Below, piece by piece: positions 26,482 through 35,690 of a stretch of 64,000 nucleotides of DNA. Source of the DNA: Chryseobacterium sp. Leaf405 (GTDB taxonomy: Bacteria; Bacteroidota; Bacteroidia; Flavobacteriales; Weeksellaceae). The DNA is taken from positions 124,001 to 188,000 of the forward strand of contig NZ_LMQN01000016.1 in assembly GCF_001425355.1 (NCBI RefSeq), in the 5' to 3' direction. The stretch's first letter is position 1; each line of letters starts with the position of its first letter. The translations under genes were made by a program, and so were the position numbers. The notes under the pieces were generated by a model, which was not told where the DNA came from, did no database searches, and saw only the letters and a list, made by a program, of their open reading frames with translations.

Positions 26482-26515
26482 AAAAAAACAGCCTGATAAT
26501 AGGCTGTTTTTATTT
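26482..26515. terminator. Bidirectional terminator
   Basis: The stem acagcct / aggctgt has a run of A on its left and T on its right, so it can stop both the lipoprotein gene and the convergent aldolase gene. Confidence 0.8.
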
Positions 26516-26518
26516 TAT

Positions 26519-27550
26519 TTATAATTCTTTTTTAATGATTTGAATAAAATTATTCACCGGTTCGTCACCTGTATTCCAGGAAGTGATCAAGCGAATAGCC
26601 GAAAAATTTTCATCAATTTTCTTCCATACATAAAATTCAAATTCTTCTGATAATTTTTCAATTAAATCATTTGTTATAATTGGGAAAATCTGATTGGTAT
26701 ATGTATCAGAAAGGAACTGCACTCCCCTTTCTTGCATCGCATTTTTAATTTTCATCGCCTGTTGATTGGCTTGTTTTGCCAAATCAAAATACAGATCATT
26801 TTTCATCAATTCCAAAAACTGAATTCCTAAAAGCCTCCCTTTAGCCAACAATGCTCCTTTTTGCTTGATATTGAAAGCAAAATGCTGTTGAAGTTCCTGA
26901 TTATTAATAACAATAGCTTCTCCAATTAATGCTCCGTTTTTAGTTCCGCCTAAATAAAAAACATCTGTCAATTCGGCGACTTTTTCTAATGTCAGATCAC
27001 TGATTTCTGAAGTCAAACCATGACCTAATCTCGCTCCATCCATAAAAAGATAAAGATTATTTTCTTTGCAAAATTGAGATAATTCTTCCAATTCTTTCAA
27101 AGTATAAATTGTTCCCAATTCTGTAGAATTTGAGATATAAACCAACTTCGGCATCACTTGGTGCGGAACATTTCTATGACTTTCTAACACAGGAATAATG
27201 TCTTCAGGTGTCAATTTTCCGTCTTCCTTTTCTATACTTAGAATTTTGTGTCCCGTTGCTTCAATGGCTCCGGTTTCATTATTTAAAATATGTCCTGTTG
27301 AAGCAGAAATTGCACATTGATATGGTCTCAAAATTGAAGAAATAACAATTAAATTTGCCTGCGTCCCTCCCGAAACAAAATAAATTTCCGAGTTAGAGTT
27401 TTTAATCTTTTCTTTGATCAATTCTTTAGCTTGTAAAGAATATTGATCTTCTCCGTAACCTGCCTGTTGATCAAGATTATGCCGTAAAAGTGCCTTTAAA
27501 ATATTAGGATGACAACCTTCCGAATAATCGTTTTTGAATGAAAATTTCAT
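26519..27550 (-). CDS. Low-specificity L-threonine aldolase family protein
   Basis: A 343-residue fold-type I PLP enzyme of the beta-eliminating lyase/aldolase group. It begins FKNDYSEGCHPNIL, has GGTQANLIV for the phosphate cradle, and FMDGARLGHGL for the PLP-pocket Asp. The Schiff-base lysine is in FYLGGTKNGAL. It would cleave L-threonine or allo-threonine to glycine and acetaldehyde. It diverges from a DtxR-type regulator, but metal control of this gene is not evident. Confidence 0.88.
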   Translation of the reverse strand: MKFSFKNDYSEGCHPNILKALLRHNLDQQAGYGEDQYSLQAKELIKEKIKNSNSEIYFVSGGTQANLIVISSILRPYQCAISASTGHILNNETGAIEATGHKILSIEKEDGKLTPEDIIPVLESHRNVPHQVMPKLVYISNSTELGTIYTLKELEELSQFCKENNLYLFMDGARLGHGLTSEISDLTLEKVAELTDVFYLGGTKNGALIGEAIVINNQELQQHFAFNIKQKGALLAKGRLLGIQFLELMKNDLYFDLAKQANQQAMKIKNAMQERGVQFLSDTYTNQIFPIITNDLIEKLSEEFEFYVWKKIDENFSAIRLITSWNTGDEPVNNFIQIIKKEL

Positions 27551-27603
27551 TGTGTAAAATTAAAAAAAGTTCATTTAACATCCATTAATAATTAATAATA
27601 TTT

Positions 27604-27633
27604 TGTTAGATTTGTAATGAAAATCATCTAACA
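27604..27633 (+). promoter_or_regulatory. Inverted-repeat operator over the promoter of the DtxR/MntR gene
   Basis: Perfect 8-base arms tgttagat (27604-27611) and atctaaca (27626-27633) lie just before the TTG start. The -7 element TAGATTTG (27607-27614) is inside the left arm, so a bound dimer would block transcription of the regulator's own gene. Confidence 0.65.
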
Positions 27634-27635
27634 TT

Positions 27636-28289
27636 TTGAGAACAACATTAACAGAAGAAAATTATCTGAAGGCTTTGTTTCACTTAGTTGACAATGAAGG
27701 AAAAGTTACGATTAACGAATTGAGCAAATTTTTAAATGTAAAAATGCCGAGCGTTAACAATATGATGAAGAAATTCGCAGACAAAAGCTGGGTTATTTAT
27801 GAAACTTATAAACCATTGATTGTCACAGAAAAAGGAAAACGAGAAGCCGCTTTGGTGGTTAGAAAACACAGACTTACCGAAATGTTTTTAGTGAAAAAAA
27901 TGAATTTCGGTTGGGAAAATGTACACGAAATCGCAGAGCAGCTGGAGCACGTACACTCTACTATTTTCTTTGATAAAATGGATGAAATTCTTGATCACCC
28001 AAAATTTGATCCGCACGGAGAACCAATTCCCGACAAAGACGGAAATATTATTGCCCAGGATTTGCAAAGATTAAGCAATTGCACCGTCGGTGAAACTGTT
28101 ATTTTTGCTTCTGTAACGCTTTCTGATGATGCTTTTTTGAATTATCTAACGGAAAGAAAATTGCTTCTGAATACTAAAATCAAAATTATTAAAATCGAAA
28201 ATTTTGACAAATCTATAACCGTTGAAGTATCTGGAAAACAGGAAGTTTTGAGTAGGAAAGCGACTGAGAAAATATTGGTTAAGAAATAA
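27636..28289 (+). CDS. DtxR/MntR family metal-dependent regulator
   Basis: A 217-residue regulator starting at TTG. An N-terminal winged helix (about 5-65, with ITINELSKFLNVKMPSVNNMMKKF-like spacing) precedes the dimerisation and metal-binding region, which has KHRLTEMFL, EIAEQLEHVHS and DHPKFDPHGEPIP. A C-terminal FeoA/SH3-like domain ends the protein. These features match Fe- or Mn-sensing DtxR/MntR proteins. It probably represses its own promoter through the flanking inverted repeat. Confidence 0.92.
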   Translation: MRTTLTEENYLKALFHLVDNEGKVTINELSKFLNVKMPSVNNMMKKFADKSWVIYETYKPLIVTEKGKREAALVVRKHRLTEMFLVKKMNFGWENVHEIAEQLEHVHSTIFFDKMDEILDHPKFDPHGEPIPDKDGNIIAQDLQRLSNCTVGETVIFASVTLSDDAFLNYLTERKLLLNTKIKIIKIENFDKSITVEVSGKQEVLSRKATEKILVKK

Positions 28290-28327
28290 TTTCTAACTAT
28301 TAAGATATTGAAGCATCTGAATTTAAA

Positions 28328-29506
28328 TTATTTTAAACTATTTTTCAAAATTTCAGAAACTTTTTCAATTTCTTCTGTGGTATTGAAATAATGTGGCGAC
28401 AATCTTACAATTCCATGAATATTTTTATTTGTAAAATCAATTAAAGCAGAATTTTTATACGTTGCAGAAAAATATACATTATTTTCTTTCAAAACTTTTT
28501 GAATATTTTCAAGATCTCCATCCGGACCGGAAAAAGTAATGATACTGCTCAGATTATTTCCTAAATCCCAAACTTGGAAGCCGCTATTTCTAAGATTTTG
28601 TCTTAATTTCTGTGATAATTCTCTATTATAATGTTCAATATTATCTAAACCAATATCATTTGCATACTGTAAAGCTTTTGTGAAACCAAGCAACGAAGCA
28701 TAAGAAATTTCCCAATGCTCGAATCTTTTTGCGGTTTTAAACAATTCATAATCATTATATTCTGTCCAATTTGCTCCTCTCATATCCAATAATAAAGGCG
28801 CATGATTCTGTTCTAAAATTTTATCTGAAACATATAAAAATCCAGTTCCTCTTGGTCCTCGCATGAATTTTCTTCCTGTTGCGGTAAGGAAATCACAACC
28901 AATTTTTTCAACATCAACAACCATTTGACCAACAGACTGACAGGCATCTACCAAATATAAAATATTGTACTGCTTACATATTTTTCCGACAGCTTCTACA
29001 TTTTGAATCAATCCCGAATTGGTAGGAATATGTGTGACAGCGACTAATTTTGGATCATATAGCTTAATAAAGTTTTCCAAATCTTCCAAATCTAATTCGT
29101 TATCTGAAAGATTTTTCGTTCTTATGACTTTTACATTTAATTTTTTCTGTAGCGAAATAAATGTGATCTGATTGGAAATATAATCATCTACAGTCGTAAT
29201 AATTACATCTCCTTCTTCGAAAATAATACTCGACAAAGCCTTGGCAAATGCTTCAGTTGCGCTGGTTGCAAAAGCAATATTGGAAGGTTTACAGTTGATT
29301 AATCTTGCCGTTTCATTATAAAATTGTTCCAATAATTCTGCATTTCTATTGGCAACTTCATATCCACCGAATTGTTCTTCCTGATGTAAATAATCAACCA
29401 TTGAATCTACTACAATGCTTGGCATTAATGAAGAACCTGCATTATTTAGAAATATTTTCCCATCTGATAACCCTCTGATGTCTTGTCTTATTATATCTGT
29501 ATTCAT
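28328..29506 (-). CDS. Class V aminotransferase-fold PLP enzyme
   Basis: A 392-residue protein of the cysteine desulfurase/isopenicillin epimerase-like fold. FLNNAGSSLMP opens it, FATSATEAFAKAL follows, YLVDACQSVGQ holds the PLP-ring Asp, and the Schiff-base Lys lies in FLTATGRKFMRGPRGTGFL. No mobile catalytic Cys loop typical of IscS is evident, so I do not call it a desulfurase. The substrate is unknown. It converges with the DtxR-type gene. Confidence 0.85.
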   Translation of the reverse strand: MNTDIIRQDIRGLSDGKIFLNNAGSSLMPSIVVDSMVDYLHQEEQFGGYEVANRNAELLEQFYNETARLINCKPSNIAFATSATEAFAKALSSIIFEEGDVIITTVDDYISNQITFISLQKKLNVKVIRTKNLSDNELDLEDLENFIKLYDPKLVAVTHIPTNSGLIQNVEAVGKICKQYNILYLVDACQSVGQMVVDVEKIGCDFLTATGRKFMRGPRGTGFLYVSDKILEQNHAPLLLDMRGANWTEYNDYELFKTAKRFEHWEISYASLLGFTKALQYANDIGLDNIEHYNRELSQKLRQNLRNSGFQVWDLGNNLSSIITFSGPDGDLENIQKVLKENNVYFSATYKNSALIDFTNKNIHGIVRLSPHYFNTTEEIEKVSEILKNSLK

Positions 29507-29547
29507 TTTTATCTGATTTACTTAATTTTCACTAAACAATTTTACAC

Positions 29548-29578
29548 AAAAAATCCCGAAATTTCGATAACGGGATTT
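29548..29578 (-). terminator. Terminator of the tssG-tssN-tssK group
   Basis: The arms aatcccg / cgggatt pair around a 12-base loop and are followed on the minus strand by TTTTTT. Confidence 0.75.
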
Positions 29579-29600
29579 ATATTTTAAATTGATTCTGTTT

Positions 29601-30746
29601 TTAATCTAAAACGCTCCAACCTCTTTTCGGATTGCTGTTGTTGGATACTTCCTGTTCGTTAACAATAATATTCTCTTTTCTTTGACCAATGTAATCAAGC
29701 TCGCTTAATTTAGAGAAAATCGTTTCTAAGCTTCTTAACATTTGCTGAATGTAAACGAAAGGCTCTCCACAATTATGATGATCGTAATTGGTTTCGGCAA
29801 CAATAGAAAGTTGATTCAACAGTGTGTGTGGTGCAATTTCGCTCCATTCTAAACTGTAATTTAACATTTCCTCCAATTCGGCAGGAACTATAACCTGAGT
29901 CGCATTGTACATACGAAGTGCCAGCTTAGCAAAAGATTCGATTAAAAATACCGGTGGCTGATAAGGCGTAATATTCCTGAACTGGAAATACATATCCCCA
30001 AAAGTATTAATCATCGTATTACAGAGATACTTAACGTTTTGTGCTAATGCTGTATTTTGATTTTTATGAGATGTTTTCTGGATGATTTTAAAAGCATACT
30101 GTTGTAAATTTCCAATAGATTTTGCAAAACTATTGTAATAATCCAACAATGCAGGATGGCTCTGAATCGACGTACACGGCGGAATAAAATTAGAATCTAC
30201 CTGCGCAATATTTCCTTTTAAATCTACTTTCCCGATGATTAAATAATTTCCTCCCGAATAACTGCTGTTCAAAGAATTCACAGGCAACAATTCAATATGA
30301 TGATTCGGTTGTGTGCTTGGATGGCGAGGCGGAATTTCCTCGGGATCAATATCTCCAAACGGAACTTTATCAAACGGATTAACAGAAATTAGGATATAAT
30401 ATTCGCCATCAGCCTGCTCTTCATTCATTGTTTTTGCCAATGATTTTACACTTACTCTTCGGTCATTCAATTCAATCCTATACCCCGCCATTGTTACTGC
30501 AGTACAATGTTTTATAACCAGCTGAACATCATTTGTTGCCGTATTATGAACATCAAAAATTGTTCTGTCAGTGAACTCATTTGAGATGGGTAAAAGTCCG
30601 TAATTATATGTTGTGATTCCCAATGAATTGGAATCTCTGATGGTATCAATTAAAAAATTATCCTGATCATTAAGATGTCTCTGGGAAACCTTCATCCCGT
30701 CAACCCAATTGATGGCAAAATGCTTAATAGGCTGTATCATATTCAA
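29601..30746 (-). CDS. tssK: Type VI secretion baseplate subunit TssK (T6SSiii type)
   Basis: A 381-residue protein opening FAINWVDGMKVSQRHLNDQDNF-like (W-x-x-GM...HL), the signature of TssK. TssK links the baseplate wedge to the membrane anchor. The middle has ELNDRRVSV and a GNYLIIGKVDL strand; the C-terminal half is helical. It follows tssN by 18 bases. The assignment rests on the N-terminal motif and on the tssN and tssG neighbours; primary similarity to proteobacterial TssK is low, as expected for subtype iii. Confidence 0.78.
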   Translation of the reverse strand: MNMIQPIKHFAINWVDGMKVSQRHLNDQDNFLIDTIRDSNSLGITTYNYGLLPISNEFTDRTIFDVHNTATNDVQLVIKHCTAVTMAGYRIELNDRRVSVKSLAKTMNEEQADGEYYILISVNPFDKVPFGDIDPEEIPPRHPSTQPNHHIELLPVNSLNSSYSGGNYLIIGKVDLKGNIAQVDSNFIPPCTSIQSHPALLDYYNSFAKSIGNLQQYAFKIIQKTSHKNQNTALAQNVKYLCNTMINTFGDMYFQFRNITPYQPPVFLIESFAKLALRMYNATQVIVPAELEEMLNYSLEWSEIAPHTLLNQLSIVAETNYDHHNCGEPFVYIQQMLRSLETIFSKLSELDYIGQRKENIIVNEQEVSNNSNPKRGWSVLD

Positions 30747-30764
30747 TATTTTTAAATGGTGTGT

Positions 30765-31664
30765 TTATGCTTTTCTTACTCCTTCTTCCTCGTGCTGAAT
30801 GACTCTTTTACAGATGACAACATCGTTTTCTGCCACTCTGTTTTCAGTAATATCCTGGTCGAAATCAATATATTTTCTAAAACTGAAAAACGATTTTTTT
30901 GTATAAAATATCCAATAATACGGTTCTTGCGTATCATCAGAAAGATGAATAATAGAATTTGGATTTTTATGGTTGTAATCATCAACAACTCTGTAAAACC
31001 AATCTCCAAAAGTCACGCCAGTCGGCAATGTTTTCGCTTTAATCCTGAATCTGTTGGCATCTTCAAGGTTTTTACTTAATTCAACATTCAAAACCATTAG
31101 ACGATCAAAATCAGCACCTTCAAAATCCGGAAGTTTCTGATCCGGAGAATATCTCCATGTTTTATAAATATCCACCGGAATACTTATTAACTGAACATAA
31201 CAATAATGAAAAACCAACGGAACTAAAAAGATAAAAATACTTGTCGCCGCCATGATCGGGTCTCCTGTTCCTTTGCTCATCCATCCGAAAATTAGATAGA
31301 AAAGATAACCTCCTGCTCCGATACATGTTATTGAAAGTATAGATTCAAATAAAATGCTTTTTGTAGTCGAAGTAAAATGCTTCTTGAAATACCTGTCGGA
31401 TAAATTAACATGAATAATCCCTAAAATAAGGTAAATAATTTGTGCAATGAGATACCAGTACGGATTAAACAAATTTCCCGCAAACCCGAAAATCCCCGGA
31501 ACCGCAAGACATAAGCTGCACAGCAGCACGTAGATGATAATCGTTTTAATTTTAATAGCGGGTTTATTCTTTCTGATAATTCCTAAAATCACCATCATGA
31601 TAACCGCAAACAAAGGCATTAAAATATACCTTAAAAAGATCCCTTTTACTGAAGAAATTTCCAT
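30765..31664 (-). CDS. tssN: TssN family type VI secretion membrane protein
   Basis: A 299-residue protein. About five membrane helices (roughly residues 8-26, 33-55, 64-84, 102-125 and 133-155) precede a soluble cytosolic domain of about 140 residues containing GDWFYRVVDDYNHKNP. This layout and its position between tssG and tssK match TssN, a component unique to the Bacteroidetes T6SSiii and thought to form its membrane anchor with TssO, P, Q and R. The match is by layout and context. Confidence 0.75.
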   Translation of the reverse strand: MEISSVKGIFLRYILMPLFAVIMMVILGIIRKNKPAIKIKTIIIYVLLCSLCLAVPGIFGFAGNLFNPYWYLIAQIIYLILGIIHVNLSDRYFKKHFTSTTKSILFESILSITCIGAGGYLFYLIFGWMSKGTGDPIMAATSIFIFLVPLVFHYCYVQLISIPVDIYKTWRYSPDQKLPDFEGADFDRLMVLNVELSKNLEDANRFRIKAKTLPTGVTFGDWFYRVVDDYNHKNPNSIIHLSDDTQEPYYWIFYTKKSFFSFRKYIDFDQDITENRVAENDVVICKRVIQHEEEGVRKA

Positions 31665-31721
31665 TAGTCTTTTTTCAAATTTATATTTTTATTGGTAATT
31701 GTAAATATAGTTAAAAATATT

Positions 31722-32663
31722 TTACAGAAACGTAGAGTATCCGAGACGATTGGTATTTCTTTCATCATCTTCCAGCGCAAAAGAATATTCCTTCTTTTCG
31801 GTGATAAAATTCTCTTCAACATCTACACTTACAGGTAAAAAATAATCGTACAACGTCTGAAGAACTTTTCTGAAAGGACTTCCGTCAATATACTTTCTCA
31901 TTTCAGGATAAGGAATCGGTCCGACATTGACTACCCAGTTTCTCTGTCCATCCATATGTTTCCCGCTCGGAATATAGGTGACTCCCAATCTTGAGTTTCC
32001 CAACAGCATAGAATCATTATTACTTTTCATTTTTTCTATGATATTAGGGGCGAAGGAAACTTCGACAGGCACCTGTAAAAGTGCAGTCATACATCTTTCA
32101 AACCATTTTTTATCGCCTCTTATCTGATGAAAAAACGGTAATATATAAATGAAAATGTAAGCATTTTTTTTGTCCAGCATATCAATTAACGGCCACAATT
32201 CTCTCACCGTATGAAGCAAAGAATCTGTGTCGCTGGAGATATCAAAATCAAATTCTTTAAGCAAAGCGCTGATTTCAGTGAAAAATATTTCCAGTTCAAA
32301 CGGGCGGAAAAATTTTCTGGCGTCCTCTTCCACTTTTTTCTGTTTGCGGATCTCACGGACAACGCTTTCTACATTTTTACGTGTTGCGCCCAACGACGGT
32401 GGATGAAACAAACCCTCAGGAAGATAATCATAAATACCTTCCCTATACGTTTCTATAGTAAAAACTTCTTCGTCGAAACCCAAATAATTGCTCGAAATAC
32501 TTTTAATATCTTTTAAGTAAGCACGGTCATTAATTCCAATTCGGTCGATAAAAATATTGCTTACCGCTCTGTGATATTTCAACAGGTTTACCGCAACAGC
32601 TTCCGCTTTAAAATCTGTCTGCAGTTTATTGTAATTCATGTCTAGAATATTATTCTCATACAT
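31722..32663 (-). CDS. tssG: Type VI secretion baseplate subunit TssG (T6SSiii type)
   Basis: A 313-residue protein with the TssG layout: an N-terminal region, a middle cytosolic helical part, and the stretch NSRLGVTYIPSGKHMDG leading to VNVGPIPYPEMRKYIDG, which corresponds to the classical LGxxxxLG-type segment. It ends with RLGYSTFL, very like the canonical LGWSTWL end of TssG. It would form the baseplate wedge with TssF. No tssF is present here. First gene of the trio; the gap to tssN is 57 bases. Confidence 0.78.
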   Translation of the reverse strand: MYENNILDMNYNKLQTDFKAEAVAVNLLKYHRAVSNIFIDRIGINDRAYLKDIKSISSNYLGFDEEVFTIETYREGIYDYLPEGLFHPPSLGATRKNVESVVREIRKQKKVEEDARKFFRPFELEIFFTEISALLKEFDFDISSDTDSLLHTVRELWPLIDMLDKKNAYIFIYILPFFHQIRGDKKWFERCMTALLQVPVEVSFAPNIIEKMKSNNDSMLLGNSRLGVTYIPSGKHMDGQRNWVVNVGPIPYPEMRKYIDGSPFRKVLQTLYDYFLPVSVDVEENFITEKKEYSFALEDDERNTNRLGYSTFL

Positions 32664-32903
32664 AGTGTCTTCTGTGATTTTGGCTTTGTAAAGGTAATAT
32701 ATCTCTTATTATTGAAAAAGTATTTTCTCAATATTTTTCATTCTAAAAATACTAATTTATTGAAAATAACAAGAACAATATATCGCATTACCGTAAAAAT
32801 ACGGAAAATAAGATAACAACAAGCGGATGTCAGAGTAAATTTTAAGATTTTGTTAAATTTAAAAATCCCGAATGTAATTCTATTTCCTACTTCAAATTAA
32901 ACT

Positions 32904-32911
32904 TATCTTTG
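32904..32911 (+). promoter_or_regulatory. -7 promoter element of the S1/P1 nuclease gene
   Basis: TATCTTTG matches the consensus. It places the transcript start near 32917, after the TTG codon at 32916, and so favours the ATG at 32934 as start. Confidence 0.5.
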
Positions 32912-32933
32912 CACCTTGAAAATGTTATTTACA

Positions 32934-33725
32934 ATGAAAAGTATTTATTCTAAAATTCTGATTTTAGCATTCATGGCATCTTCGCTTTATTCTTATGCAT
33001 GGGGATTAACGGGGCACAGAATTATCGCAGAAATTGCAGAAAATCATCTTTCCGGAAAGGCGAGAAGAGAAATTAAAAAAATAATGGGCAGAGAGCGTCT
33101 TGCGTATTGGGCAAACTGGCCGGATTTCATCAAATCTGATACAACTGGCGCTTGGAAACAGGCTTCAGCATGGCATTATGTAAACATCAATCCACAAACT
33201 GATTTCAAAGTTTTTGAAGAAAAACTAAAAGCTCAGGCAGGTCCGAGTTTGTATACTCAGGTTAAAACATTGTCGAGTCAGATTAAAGACGAAAAGACTT
33301 CTGAAAAAGACAGAAAAATAGCTTTGATTTTCCTTATACATATTATGGGAGATCTATCTCAGCCTCTACACGTTGGAAGAGCAGAAGATTTAGGAGGAAA
33401 TAAAATTAATGTTACTTATTTTGGAGAAAAAACAAATTTACACTCAGTTTGGGACGGGAAATTGGTAGATTCACAAAAATACAGCTATACTGAATATTCT
33501 AAATTGTTAGATATTAAATCTGATGAAGAAGTAAAACAAATCCAAAAAGGTACACTGGAAGACTGGTTGTATGATTCTCATCAGATTGCGAACAAAATCT
33601 ATGCACAGACTCCAAACGATTCTAAATTGGCTTACGATTATCAGTATAAATTCAATGACACCATGGAAAGACAGCTTCTTTACGGAGGTTTAAGACTTTC
33701 AAAATTGCTGAATGATTTGTTTTAA
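32934..33725 (+). CDS. S1/P1-type secreted nuclease
   Basis: From ATG 32934 (MKSIYSKILIL) this is 263 residues; ATG 32922 is also possible. The signal peptide ends SLYSYA, leaving Trp as the first mature residue (WGLTGHRIIAEIAE). In this family the N-terminal Trp itself binds zinc. Further zinc ligands are in ASAWHYVNI, FLIHIMGDLSQPLHVG and NLHSVWDGKLVD. It would degrade single-stranded DNA or RNA outside the cytoplasm, perhaps to gain phosphate and nucleosides. Confidence 0.93.
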   Translation: MKSIYSKILILAFMASSLYSYAWGLTGHRIIAEIAENHLSGKARREIKKIMGRERLAYWANWPDFIKSDTTGAWKQASAWHYVNINPQTDFKVFEEKLKAQAGPSLYTQVKTLSSQIKDEKTSEKDRKIALIFLIHIMGDLSQPLHVGRAEDLGGNKINVTYFGEKTNLHSVWDGKLVDSQKYSYTEYSKLLDIKSDEEVKQIQKGTLEDWLYDSHQIANKIYAQTPNDSKLAYDYQYKFNDTMERQLLYGGLRLSKLLNDLF

Positions 33726-33754
33726 TAGTTGATTGTCAAACTTAAATTTATATA

Positions 33755-33781
33755 AAGCGGAACTTTGGTTTCGCTTTTTCT
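33755..33781 (+). terminator. Terminator of the nuclease gene
   Basis: The arms aagcg-aac / gtt-cgctt pair with one mismatch and are followed by TTTT. The remaining 240 bases before rpoD contain no ORF that I would support. Confidence 0.6.
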
Positions 33782-34025
33782 ATTTTAAACAGAGATTGCA
33801 CTAATTTTTTTGACTAAACAAAAAGATTCTCGATCTGATTTTTTAAATCTATTTCTAAGCAAAGAAATAATAAATCGTTGTTGTATAACTTTGGAGCGAT
33901 AATTTACAACTATTTCTTCAATGTTTATTTAATTTAATTAAATAAAAAATTATTGTAACATGTGTAACCTTTTTACCTTTTCAAACGTATAATATAATAG
34001 AAACTCTTTTTTGAGGATAAAATAG

Positions 34026-34892
34026 ATGAGACAATTAAAAATCACTAAGCAGGTAACCAACAGGGAAACTGCTTCATTAGACAAGTATTTGCAGGAAATT
34101 GGTAAAGTTGAACTAATTACCGCGGACGAAGAGGTAGATTTGGCACAAAGAATCCGTGCAGGCGACAGAGCAGCATTGGAAAAATTAATTAAAGCCAACC
34201 TTCGTTTCGTGGTGTCAGTATCTAAACAGTACCAAAATCAAGGTCTTTCTTTACCCGATTTAATTAATGAAGGTAACTTAGGATTGATGAAGGCGGCAAA
34301 AAGGTATGATGAAACAAGAGGTTTCAAATTTATCTCTTACGCAGTTTGGTGGATTCGTCAGTCAATTTTACAGGCGTTGGCAGAACAGTCAAGAATCGTA
34401 AGATTGCCGTTGAATAAAATCGGTTCTATCAACAAAATCAACAAAGCATATGCTCACCTTGAACAGGAAAATGAAAGACCACCTTCTCCGGAAGAATTGG
34501 CTGAAGTTCTTGATATGAGTGAGGAAGATATTAAAGAATCTATGAAAAACTCCGGAAGACATTTGTCTATGGATGCGCCTTTGGTAGAAGGTGAAGATTC
34601 TAATCTTTATGATGTATTACGTTCTGGAGAATCTCCAAGTCCGGATAAAGATTTGATGCTTGAATCTCTTCAGATTGAGATCGAAAGAGCATTAAATACT
34701 TTAACGCCAAGAGAGGCAGATCTGGTAAGATTATATTTCGGTTTAAACGGAAAACATCCAATGACTTTGGAAGAAATCGGTGAAACCTTCGACCTTACAA
34801 GAGAGAGAGTTCGTCAGATTAAAGAAAAAGCGATCAAGAGATTGAAACACAATACCAGAAGTAAGATTTTAAAATCTTATTTAGGTAAGTAA
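34026..34892 (+). CDS. rpoD: Primary RNA polymerase sigma factor RpoD/SigA
   Basis: A 288-residue housekeeping sigma factor. Region 1.2 is [18 protein letters not shown]. Region 2 has [37 protein letters not shown] and [15 protein letters not shown]. Region 3 follows [10 protein letters not shown], and region 4 ends [23 protein letters not shown]. There is no region 1.1, which is normal in Bacteroidetes. This is the sigma factor that reads the TAnnTTTG promoters found in the window. Confidence 0.98.
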   Translation: MRQLKITKQVTNRETASLDKYLQEIGKVELITADEEVDLAQRIRAGDRAALEKLIKANLRFVVSVSKQYQNQGLSLPDLINEGNLGLMKAAKRYDETRGFKFISYAVWWIRQSILQALAEQSRIVRLPLNKIGSINKINKAYAHLEQENERPPSPEELAEVLDMSEEDIKESMKNSGRHLSMDAPLVEGEDSNLYDVLRSGESPSPDKDLMLESLQIEIERALNTLTPREADLVRLYFGLNGKHPMTLEEIGETFDLTRERVRQIKEKAIKRLKHNTRSKILKSYLGK

Positions 34893-34910
34893 TTTTTTAC
34901 GAAACAATTA

Positions 34911-34944
34911 TACGCGGAGCTTGATTTTCAGGTTCCGCTTTTTT
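34911..34944 (+). terminator. Terminator of rpoD
   Basis: The stem gcggagc / gttccgc has one mismatch and is followed by TTTTTT. Confidence 0.65.
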
Positions 34945-35099
34945 ATTTGTAATTTTTAAAGTATCTTCAACTGATAAAAATGAATATTAAGCATAAAGTT
35001 TATCATTCTAAACTAAACAGGGCAAAATGAAGAATCTGTTTATATAACTTTAAAACAGATCTCTTATTCCTCAAAATGACAATTAATAAAACAAATCCC

Positions 35100-35690
35100 A
35101 TGAAAAAAATACTTCTTACATCTACTCTATTTTTATTGACAATTTCCTGCAAAGAGAATAATCAGACAAATACAGATATTGTTGAACAAGCCACGAAAAA
35201 TACAGAATCAAGTTTTTCAATAAAACGAATGAGCAGATCTGAAGCTATTATTGACGGAATTTATGCTGAAAAAATTAAAGATGATCCAAAACTCATCGAA
35301 TTAGATAAGAAATTTAAGACTTTGCAAAATGACAGTCATATTATGCAAAATCTTTATGATGATATTATAAATTCATCCGAGAATTATTACTCTGACGGAG
35401 AAAAAAGAGCGAAAAATATTATGGATTCTGCACTACAGAAGGAAATTTTAAATCTTTTGAAAAACAGTTCGGAAAAATATGATGTAAAAATTAATAAACT
35501 GAATGAACTAAAAATTCAAGTAAATCTTAATTTTATAAAACTTAACTCTTTTTATGACATTTATAAAATTAAAAAAACGATTCCTGAGATTGAAAATTAT
35601 CAGCAAACTCACCCATTAGACACGGACAGTTTGCAGAATTTCATCAATAAACAAAATAAATTATTGAATGAACTGAAAAATTTAAAATAA
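35100..35690 (+). CDS. Hypothetical lipoprotein
   Basis: I start at ATG 35100 (MKKILLTSTLFLLTISC), giving 196 residues; the lipobox is LTISC. The mature part is charged and helical, with alternating Lys, Asn and Leu, and a predicted coiled coil over most of its length. No known domain is recognisable. Its stop overlaps the start of the monooxygenase gene by one base (TAATG), so the two are co-translated, though a shared function is not obvious. Confidence 0.7.
   Translation: MKKILLTSTLFLLTISCKENNQTNTDIVEQATKNTESSFSIKRMSRSEAIIDGIYAEKIKDDPKLIELDKKFKTLQNDSHIMQNLYDDIINSSENYYSDGEKRAKNIMDSALQKEILNLLKNSSEKYDVKINKLNELKIQVNLNFIKLNSFYDIYKIKKTIPEIENYQQTHPLDTDSLQNFINKQNKLLNELKNLK

Noticed and set aside
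34026..34892. Missing region 1.1 in RpoD as an anomaly
   Set aside because: Short primary sigma factors without region 1.1 are normal in Bacteroidetes.
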